A stretch of DNA of 9,983 bases from CAZFZQ01 sp964522845 (GTDB lineage Bacteria; Patescibacteriota; Patescibacteriia; GCA-002772895): contig CAZFZQ010000031.1 in the NCBI GenBank assembly GCA_964522845.1, positions 1 through 9,983 on the forward strand, read 5' to 3'. The notes under the pieces were generated by a model. That model saw only the letters and a list, made by a program, of their open reading frames with translations, searched no databases and was not told the origin of the DNA. This document shows positions 1 through 4,774 of the stretch, in pieces. Each line of letters begins with the position of its first letter. The stretch's first letter is position 1. A program made the position numbers and the translations under genes.

Positions 1-211
1 AAAACAAATCATCCTGTTTTTTATGCCAATGAAATGCCTTGATGGTCCCCGGGTGCGCCACGGTAAAAGTCGTCTGCCCGAATTTTGAAATCATACCCTC
101 GTCTTCGCGCAAAACTTCCATCAAGTGGCCCGGTTTTTCATCGGGATTTTTGGTATCGGGGATATCTTTATGCACTTTGAGTTTTTTTATTTTTACGCCT
201 TCTATTGCCAT
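1..211 (-). CDS. RmlC-like cupin, dTDP-4-dehydrorhamnose 3,5-epimerase family (partial, N-terminal 70 residues)
   Basis: This is the first 70 codons of a minus-strand gene that runs off the left edge. I translated it by hand from the ATG at 211-209; the frame is open to base 1. The product resembles the RmlC/WxcM-like family of nucleotide-sugar epimerases and isomerases, cytosolic enzymes that process dTDP-4-keto sugars. The match lies in the order of motifs: a hydrophobic L-MEVLRED strand (residues 30-37), FGQ (44-46), then PGTIKAFHWHKKQDDL (54-69), which corresponds to the PG-hundreds-RG-H motif of the family and carries His61 and His63. A trailing K-QDD motif is usual in relatives that act on sugar nucleotides. 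The second half of the cupin barrel, and so the exact activity (3,5-epimerase or 3,4-ketoisomerase), lies outside the window. It has its own promoter and appears leaderless. The family call is fairly sure; the substrate is not. Confidence 0.75.
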   Translation of the reverse strand, partial: MAIEGVKIKKLKVHKDIPDTKNPDEKPGHLMEVLREDEGMISKFGQTTFTVAHPGTIKAFHWHKKQDDLF

Positions 212-219
212 ATAAATCA

Positions 220-248
220 ATTTTAGGCAAAATATGCGGGTTTGTCAA
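220..248 (-). promoter_or_regulatory. Sigma-70-type promoter giving a near-leaderless RmlC-like mRNA
   Basis: On the minus strand TTGACA lies at 248-243, followed by a 17-base spacer and TAAAAT at 225-220. The expected transcription start is near base 213, only two bases before the ATG at 211-209. There is no room for an SD sequence, so translation would be leaderless. The -35 box directly follows the T-tract of the Nudix terminator. Confidence 0.8.
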
Positions 249-249
249 T

Positions 250-295
250 AAAAAAAGGGCTGGCAGATTTTTCCATGTGGAATTTCTGCCAGCCC
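250..295 (-). terminator. Intrinsic terminator of the Nudix gene
   Basis: A perfect 10-bp stem pairs GGGCTGGCAG (257-266 on plus) with CTGCCAGCCC (286-295). A second small stem, TTCCA/TGGAA (271-275 with 278-282), sits inside the loop. Read on the minus strand, the hairpin is followed by seven T residues (complement of 250-256). It lies 20 bases past the Nudix stop codon, so it ends that transcript before the next promoter begins. Confidence 0.92.
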
Positions 296-314
296 GTGAG
301 AGCCGTTGTTGCAG

Positions 315-959
315 CTAGAGAACAGCCGCGAGAAGCTGGGCGATGGCCGATCGCGCGAGCGCATCCGCGGTGACGCGAATCGCGTCCCGCCAGCGGAAGA
401 ACCGCACGTCCCCTGCCTTCTTGAAGCCGGCGAGCAGGGCGGCGTCCTTGAGCTTCCAGTTCCTGCCGTCCGCCTCGAGCTCATCGTAGGAAAGCATGAG
501 ACCGCCGGCGAGCACGCCTTCGTTCTTGGCATCTGCCACGAAGAAAGCGCGATTGGAGTTGCTGCGGAGGCCGTGAAGCTCGCTTGCCTTCGCGGCATCG
601 AGGCCGGACTCCTCGGCGGTCTCGCGCACCAGCGCCTGCTGATGCGTCTCGCCCTTGTTGAGGAACCCGCCGATCACGCACCACACGGGCTCGTCACCCA
701 TGTTGGCGCGCTTCTCGAGCAGAAGCCCCACGAGGAGCTCGCCCTCCGGTGTCCGCGCGTACGGCACAGTCACCGCGCCTCCGCCTCCCGCCTCGCGAAA
801 GACCCAGGCGTCGTAACCCTCGGGACGCAAACCGTAGGTCAGCTTGCCGAACTTGGACTCAAGCTCGATCAAACCGACGGTCTGCTCCTTGCCGTCGATC
901 TTGACGGTCCAGCCGCGCGCCTTCGCACTCGGAATCGGTTGCATCTTGAAGTTGTCCAT
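315..959 (-). CDS. Nudix hydrolase, GC-rich, probably acquired
   Basis: A 214-residue Nudix hydrolase. Such enzymes cleave nucleoside diphosphates linked to another group, using divalent metal. The Nudix box is complete: from G98 through E104, R112-E113, E116-E117 and G119-L120, it fits GX5EX7REUXEEXGU with T at the variable position. About 65 residues of N-terminal extension and about 90 residues after the box complete the fold. I chose the ATG at 959-957, 6 bases after AGGAG (970-966); the adjacent ATG at 962 is nearly as good. The in-frame ATG at 986 lies in the loop of a leader hairpin and has no SD, so it is unlikely. Base composition stands apart: 42 of 60 bases are G or C in 361-420 and 37 of 60 in 541-600, against 18 of 60 in 1921-1980. 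It has its own promoter and terminator. Substrate cannot be told from the sequence; horizontal origin is inferred. Confidence 0.93.
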   Translation of the reverse strand: MDNFKMQPIPSAKARGWTVKIDGKEQTVGLIELESKFGKLTYGLRPEGYDAWVFREAGGGGAVTVPYARTPEGELLVGLLLEKRANMGDEPVWCVIGGFLNKGETHQQALVRETAEESGLDAAKASELHGLRSNSNRAFFVADAKNEGVLAGGLMLSYDELEADGRNWKLKDAALLAGFKKAGDVRFFRWRDAIRVTADALARSAIAQLLAAVL

Positions 960-962
960 CAT

Positions 963-1025
963 CCTCTCCTCTTGTTGTCCGCACACTCTTGTGCCGGACC
1001 GCTTTTGCCGGCTCCATTACCGACA
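963..1025 (-). promoter_or_regulatory. Structured 5' leader and Shine-Dalgarno of the Nudix gene
   Basis: The predicted leader is about 65 bases. It holds a hairpin of about 9 bp, GTCC-GCACA (977-985 on plus) with TGTGC-C-GGAC (990-999), with one bulged base and a four-base loop. Right after it on the minus strand comes AGAGGAG (972-966) and further purines up to the start codon. The hairpin leaves the SD free, and could act as an mRNA stabiliser or simply as a spacer. No known riboswitch class is recognised. Confidence 0.55.
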
Positions 1026-1031
1026 CCCCCC

Positions 1032-1060
1032 ATTCTTACATAAATAAAATTATTTGTCAA
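1032..1060 (-). promoter_or_regulatory. Promoter of the Nudix gene
   Basis: TTGACA at 1060-1055 is followed by 17 bases and AAGAAT at 1037-1032, preceded by TG one base upstream (an extended -10). TAAGAA with a 16-base spacer is the alternative. The -35 box overlaps the last sense codons of the small membrane protein gene (L-D-K-stop), so the unit begins exactly where the preceding gene ends. The expected transcript start is near 1025. Confidence 0.65.
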
Positions 1061-1220
1061 GAGCCCGTGGTTTTAAAAATATGAGGCATCCGGCGAGAAC
1101 TAAAATTATAAATAAAATATTCGTATTCAAAAAATTGGTCGCAAAGCCGGGACGGACAAATTCCGCAAGCGCGATAAGTAAAAAAGTTATAAACATGCTA
1201 TAAAAAAAATGCTTTGTCAT
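1050..1220 (-). CDS. Small two-helix membrane protein (56 residues), unknown function
   Basis: This short gene was found by hand translation. Its ATG (1220-1218) overlaps the TGA stop of the upstream gene as ATGA, the usual mark of translational coupling, and the frame runs 56 codons to TAA at 1052-1050. The protein begins MTKHFFYSMFITFLLIALAE, a first hydrophobic segment at about residues 5-20. A short polar loop with R-P-G follows, then a second helix at about residues 34-49 (ILFIILVLAGCLIFL), ending in K-P-R-A-L-D-K. Both helices and the loop fit a small inner-membrane hairpin protein. It closes the operon of the CDP-alcohol transferase and GT-C enzyme, so an accessory role in that envelope pathway is plausible but inferred. 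I recognise no family. The 3' end coincides with the Nudix -35 box and may have been changed by an insertion there. Confidence 0.72.
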   Translation of the reverse strand: MTKHFFYSMFITFLLIALAEFVRPGFATNFLNTNILFIILVLAGCLIFLKPRALDK

Positions 1221-2533
1221 AATTTCTTAAAAATTTTTCCAAAAATATCTTTCAAGCTAAAATTTTTCCCTGTAAATTTCAATTCAATATTTTTGATATT
1301 GATAAGATTCCTGCCTTCGCAGGAATGACAAGAAGGTGCCGCGTTGGGCAGAGAAAACAAAAATCTTATTTTGCGGTTTGGCGTGGGCGTGCCGGAAATA
1401 TCAAAAATAATACTTGCGGTCTTTATGTCCCCTGTTTGCGGCGGAGAATATTTTGCTAAAATAAAATTTATTTTTGATAAATTGGCGCCGGAATAAAACG
1501 GCTCGAAGCGCGGATAAAAAATATTTTTATTATTTACAAAAAACAGCGCGCCGCCAAGTTCCACTTCGCCTTTTGGAATTTCCATCGGCCGTAATTTTAT
1601 ATCTTTAAAAATAGAAACGTACTGCTCTTGTACCCGTTCAATATTTATAATCTGCCCGTTGGCGTCAATCGCCTGCGCCCCGCCCGCGGCATATGCGTTC
1701 GTGAGCAACCGCGAGCCGGAAAAATAAACCGTAAGCGGTTTTTGCAAATGCCCGATTTTTATTTTATTCGCGATGGCCGCGTACGGCGAATCAACGGATA
1801 TTTTTTTAAAAGTTATCTCTTCGCTTCCCGCAAGATTTATTCCATACAACCCGCCGCCTAAATCATCTATGGTTTTATTAAAATCGCCGTCAGCGTCCAC
1901 CGTAACTTGCGGCGCGCCGGTTTTTTTATAAACCAGCAATTTTATATTTTCACGCACGGGAAAATCTATAACCGTGTTTCCTTTGGCCGCCATGTTTTCC
2001 AATTTCGGAACGAGATTGGCGCGATAAACAAGCGTTTCGGAAAACTTCGACGGATTGAATAAAAAATCTGAAATATTTTTATAAATTGATTTTCTTTGAT
2101 ATAAAACCAATCCGTTTTCTTCCATTTTGTTCCAGCCCAAATTATCCAAAGCTTTATTTTCCAAAGCTACAAAATCAAAATTCTTTTTCGCCTCGTCCCG
2201 CGCCACGCCAAATTCAAAAATATCCGTTTTTAGATCCGAATATTCTATCTTCGCCTCCACCGTATCGTATTTCCGCGGCAACTTCATGTCAAAATAAACC
2301 GGTTCTTCCATTATTATGGCGTCATTCTTCGCTGAAGCTCCGAACGACAGGCTGTCTTTTATTTTATTTACCCGCGCCGTGGGCACCAATTCTCCGCAAA
2401 GCCGCGTCTTCCCTCCCGCATCGCACCGCACCTCTAAAACCGGCTTGGTATTTTGCCACATCAAATACGCCAGCGCAACAACCGGCATCAGATAAAATAA
2501 ATAATAAATTTTTAATTTTAACTTTTTCTCCAT
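1217..2533 (-). CDS. Exported protein with a single N-terminal membrane anchor, unknown function
   Basis: A 438-residue protein. Residues 1-8 are basic (MEKKLKLK) and residues 9-26 are one hydrophobic helix, which fits an uncleaved signal anchor with the rest outside the membrane. The exported part is rich in alternating beta-type segments and aromatics, suggesting beta-sandwich domains; no catalytic motif is recognised. It has C37 and C46 close together near the start. It lies 34 bases after the GT-C glycosyltransferase gene and ends in an ATGA overlap with a small membrane protein, so the four genes are one operon. A role beside the glycosyltransferase, such as binding or presenting the acceptor, is inference. 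Near the C terminus residues 402-410 (CHSCEGRNL) come from a palindromic repeat embedded in the gene. There is no SD at the ATG. I have the impression of a family common in Parcubacteria near glycosyltransferases, but cannot name it. Confidence 0.85.
   Translation of the reverse strand: MEKKLKLKIYYLFYLMPVVALAYLMWQNTKPVLEVRCDAGGKTRLCGELVPTARVNKIKDSLSFGASAKNDAIIMEEPVYFDMKLPRKYDTVEAKIEYSDLKTDIFEFGVARDEAKKNFDFVALENKALDNLGWNKMEENGLVLYQRKSIYKNISDFLFNPSKFSETLVYRANLVPKLENMAAKGNTVIDFPVRENIKLLVYKKTGAPQVTVDADGDFNKTIDDLGGGLYGINLAGSEEITFKKISVDSPYAAIANKIKIGHLQKPLTVYFSGSRLLTNAYAAGGAQAIDANGQIINIERVQEQYVSIFKDIKLRPMEIPKGEVELGGALFFVNNKNIFYPRFEPFYSGANLSKINFILAKYSPPQTGDIKTASIIFDISGTPTPNRKIRFLFSLPNAAPSCHSCEGRNLINIKNIELKFTGKNFSLKDIFGKIFKKL
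1306..1329 (-). repeat. REP-like palindrome embedded in coding sequence (copy 1)
   Basis: On plus, ATTCCTGC (1307-1314) and GCAGGAAT (1319-1326) form a perfect 8-bp stem around CTTC. Read on minus the element is GTCATTCCTGCGAAGGCAGG followed by AATC. It has the ATTCC-N-GGAAT layout known from the Neisseria dRS3 repeat and similar REP sequences in many bacteria. It is translated in frame as CHSCEGRNL. Confidence 0.85.
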
Positions 2534-2542
2534 GTATTTTTT

Positions 2543-2571
2543 GTAATTCTTACTAATTTAGTAAGAATTAC
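2543..2571. repeat. AT-rich inverted repeat between GT-C gene and the exported protein gene
   Basis: GTAATTCTTACTAA (2543-2556) and TTAGTAAGAATTAC (2558-2571) are perfect inverted copies around a single base. The right arm contains the TAA stop of the GT-C gene. On the minus strand it is followed by A residues, not T, so it is not an intrinsic terminator. It may slow decay of one part of the operon mRNA, or be a small mobile repeat. Confidence 0.8.
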
Positions 2572-4172
2572 TTAATGAATGCGAATTTCTTATCCATTCT
2601 TTCCAATTTATACAGCACTTCTTTGCCGAAGATGGCGACGCGCTTCAGCTGAAAACCATAGACTCGCGCGATATTGCCCATAGTATAAAATTCCTCAGCC
2701 GTGGGTCCGATGGTGTAAATATAAAAAATTTTATTTTCCAATTTTTTGAGATTAAAAAACAAACGCGGATCGGAAATTTTTTGCGCGTACATCACCCGCC
2801 GCTCGGGAAAAAATATTTTATCCTGCCGGCCGGTAATGATGACGCCATCCGCGCCCACAATATTCATTACTGCCGTTTTTACGGCATAATTTTTTTCCAA
2901 ATTATTTTTTACCGCCAAAAGTCCGTCGTCTTGTGAAAAAATAACCGTATAAATAGAAAATGCCAAAACCAAAAATAATCCGGCTCCGCCAAAAATTATT
3001 TTGTAAAACGGACGCAAACGGAAAATTATCCGTTCAGCCGCAAGCCCGGTAAGCGGAATTATGGCGATAAAAATCGGCAGCCAATAACGAAAATGCGAAT
3101 CACCCAAAGTAATGATGCCGTTCGGATTATCCGTAAAAACACCGCTTCCATAATAAATCACAAGCCAGGCGGAAAGCAAGGCCGCCACCGCAAAATACAC
3201 ATCAACTTCTTTTTTCTTTTTGGCAAAAAAAGCAATTAAAAATCCCAAAACCGCCGAAGCCGTTAACCACCATAAATATTTTATAAAAATAATATTGATG
3301 TTTTTGGCAATCGCCCGCCAATGCAAACCATAAGGAGAAAAGGCGCAAATTTTACAAACTGCCGGAGCGGCTGATTGAACCGCGCCTGTGTCAACCGCCG
3401 CCTCCAGCGTGTAGCCGGAGCCAAAAATATTTCCGTATAAAAATAAATTATTAGCCAAAACCGGAATGGCCAAAAAACTCATCATCAATGCCGAATAAAA
3501 TAATTTATGCCAAGAAAAATTTTCCCGATAAAAATAAAAACATAGGCTAACGAGCGGCAAAATCCACAGTACCTCAACCGGCCGGATGGCGAGTGCCGCG
3601 GCAAAACTTATGGAAAAAATAATCAAATATCTCTTCGCTCCATCGCGATGCAAGGCACCATTCACGGCTGACCAAATGGCAATGAGAAGCAAAGCCACAA
3701 ACGGCACATTCGGATATAAGAAACGCGACGCGTAATACCAGAAAGACGGAAAAACTAAAAGCAACACGTAAGAAATCACCGCCACCCGCGCGCCAAATAT
3801 TTTTTTTACAATGCCATAAAACGCCAGCGCTCCCAAAACCGCGAGCATTGGCGTAAAAAAAATTACCGCTCCCAATCCGAATATTTTGGCAAGCCAGCCA
3901 TAAAACAAAGGAAGCCCGACAAATCCCTGCGGCACGAGAGAGTATCCATTCCAAGAAATGCTGCGCGGATGCAGAGCGCCGGAGGTAAAATAATTCAACG
4001 GCTCTGATGAAACAAAGCTACCATTCTCCGCATACCGGCTGATAAAAAAATAATTGGCTGTTTCATCAGGCGAATTAAAAATCCCGGGCGTTACAAACGG
4101 AAACCACAAATAAACCGCTAAAAAAAATAGGGCTATCCCCCCTAAGAATATTTTTTCCTTTTTTGCAATCAT
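2568..4172 (-). CDS. GT-C fold membrane glycosyltransferase (PMT/ArnT/GT39-like)
   Basis: A 534-residue polytopic membrane protein with roughly ten hydrophobic segments in its first 400 residues and a soluble C-terminal domain of about 120 residues. The first external loop holds S-P-D-E-T-A-N (residues 34-40); an acidic pair right after helix 1 is the usual catalytic or metal site of GT-C enzymes, which move sugars from polyprenyl-phosphate carriers to lipid or protein acceptors on the outer side of the membrane. HPRS at 68-71 lies in the same loop. Length is normal for the PMT_2/GT39 group. The ATG is three bases after the TAA of the CDP-alcohol transferase gene, with no SD of its own, so translation is probably coupled. 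Operon position ties it to lipid synthesis. The GT-C call is good; sugar, acceptor and exact CAZy family cannot be set from sequence alone. Confidence 0.82.
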   Translation of the reverse strand: MIAKKEKIFLGGIALFFLAVYLWFPFVTPGIFNSPDETANYFFISRYAENGSFVSSEPLNYFTSGALHPRSISWNGYSLVPQGFVGLPLFYGWLAKIFGLGAVIFFTPMLAVLGALAFYGIVKKIFGARVAVISYVLLLVFPSFWYYASRFLYPNVPFVALLLIAIWSAVNGALHRDGAKRYLIIFSISFAAALAIRPVEVLWILPLVSLCFYFYRENFSWHKLFYSALMMSFLAIPVLANNLFLYGNIFGSGYTLEAAVDTGAVQSAAPAVCKICAFSPYGLHWRAIAKNINIIFIKYLWWLTASAVLGFLIAFFAKKKKEVDVYFAVAALLSAWLVIYYGSGVFTDNPNGIITLGDSHFRYWLPIFIAIIPLTGLAAERIIFRLRPFYKIIFGGAGLFLVLAFSIYTVIFSQDDGLLAVKNNLEKNYAVKTAVMNIVGADGVIITGRQDKIFFPERRVMYAQKISDPRLFFNLKKLENKIFYIYTIGPTAEEFYTMGNIARVYGFQLKRVAIFGKEVLYKLERMDKKFAFIK

Positions 4173-4175
4173 AAC

Positions 4176-4772
4176 TTATAGCGACGCAAAACCTCCGAAA
4201 AAATTCCAAACCGCAAAACCAATAGATAAAATTAAAGTCCATTCCGCGAGTAACATCAGATCGGCAGATCCGGTCAAAAGAGACAAAATAACCAAACTCA
4301 CTCCCAACACCTGCAACATCATTTTTATTTTTCCCCACTGGCTCGCGGCTACAATTATCCCATTTTTTTTTCGCAAAGTTCCGCCTACAATAAAAATAAA
4401 TCCCAACGCGATAATCGCCCCGCCGATAAAAATATTAATATATTTCAATATAAATATAAACATCACTCCGCCAATCAGGAATTTATCCGCCAAAGGGTCA
4501 AAAAGCGTGCCCCACGGAGTGATTTGTTTCCTAATTCTCGCCATGGTGCCGTCCAAGGCGTCGGTAAAGGCCACTAAAATAAAGGCGGGAAGGCCGACTT
4601 TCCAATTCTCCGCCACCAAAAGCCAAAAAATAAAGGGCGTTGCGATAAATCTAAAAACCGTGATATGATTGGGCTTGACAAATCGGGGAAATAGCCACAA
4701 AAATAAGAAGCCGATTATCTTATCATGCGGATATGGCTCTGTATGGTTGTTTAGCACGGTTATACCTTTCAT
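4176..4772 (-). CDS. CDP-alcohol phosphatidyltransferase (PgsA-like)
   Basis: A 198-residue integral membrane enzyme that transfers a phosphoalcohol from or to a CDP-linked lipid. The family signature D-x2-D-G-x2-A-R-x8-G-x3-D-x3-D is complete and exact, from D71 through G75, A78-R79, G88 and D92 to D96. The ligands for metal and CDP are therefore all present. About six hydrophobic segments surround it; the S-Q-W-G-K-I-K run at 144-150 is the second conserved cytoplasmic stretch seen in phosphatidylglycerophosphate synthases. The start YPHDKIIGFLFLWLFPR with PNHITVFRF is typical of small CPR members. It is the first gene of the operon and its ATG lies 2 bp from that of a divergent gene. A perfect extended -10 box ends ten bases upstream of the ATG, predicting a leaderless mRNA. 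Substrate alcohol (glycerol phosphate, inositol phosphate or other) is undetermined, so I give no gene name. Confidence 0.93.
   Translation of the reverse strand: MKGITVLNNHTEPYPHDKIIGFLFLWLFPRFVKPNHITVFRFIATPFIFWLLVAENWKVGLPAFILVAFTDALDGTMARIRKQITPWGTLFDPLADKFLIGGVMFIFILKYINIFIGGAIIALGFIFIVGGTLRKKNGIIVAASQWGKIKMMLQVLGVSLVILSLLTGSADLMLLAEWTLILSIGFAVWNFFGGFASL
4761..4766 (+). promoter_or_regulatory. Possible -10 element for the divergent plus-strand membrane protein
   Basis: TATACC at 4761-4766 would place transcription start near 4773, two bases before the ATG at 4775, giving a leaderless mRNA. No convincing -35 box is seen 16-18 bases upstream, so this rests on the -10 match and the spacing alone. 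Confidence 0.35.
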
Positions 4773-4774
4773 AT

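Noticed and set aside
960..986. Upstream ATG at 986 as the Nudix start
   Set aside because: It lies in the leader hairpin loop and has no SD; the ATGs at 962 and 959 follow a strong purine-rich SD.
306..1043. Long plus-strand open frame of 245 codons opposite the Nudix gene
   Set aside because: It is a by-product of the GC-rich Nudix sequence; the minus frame has the full Nudix motif, SD, promoter and terminator, while this one has none.
250..1060. Assembly chimera joining a GC-rich organism to this genome
   Set aside because: The GC change coincides with complete transcription signals at both ends, and the promoter is AT-rich like its flanks. Read coverage would settle it, but a biological insertion is simpler.
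2086..2556. Plus-strand open frame of 156 codons
   Set aside because: Proline- and serine-rich translation antisense to the exported protein; no initiation signal, no recognisable domain.
3574..3954. Second minus-strand frame inside the GT-C gene
   Set aside because: Out-of-frame shadow of a gene with clear membrane helices and a GT-C loop motif.
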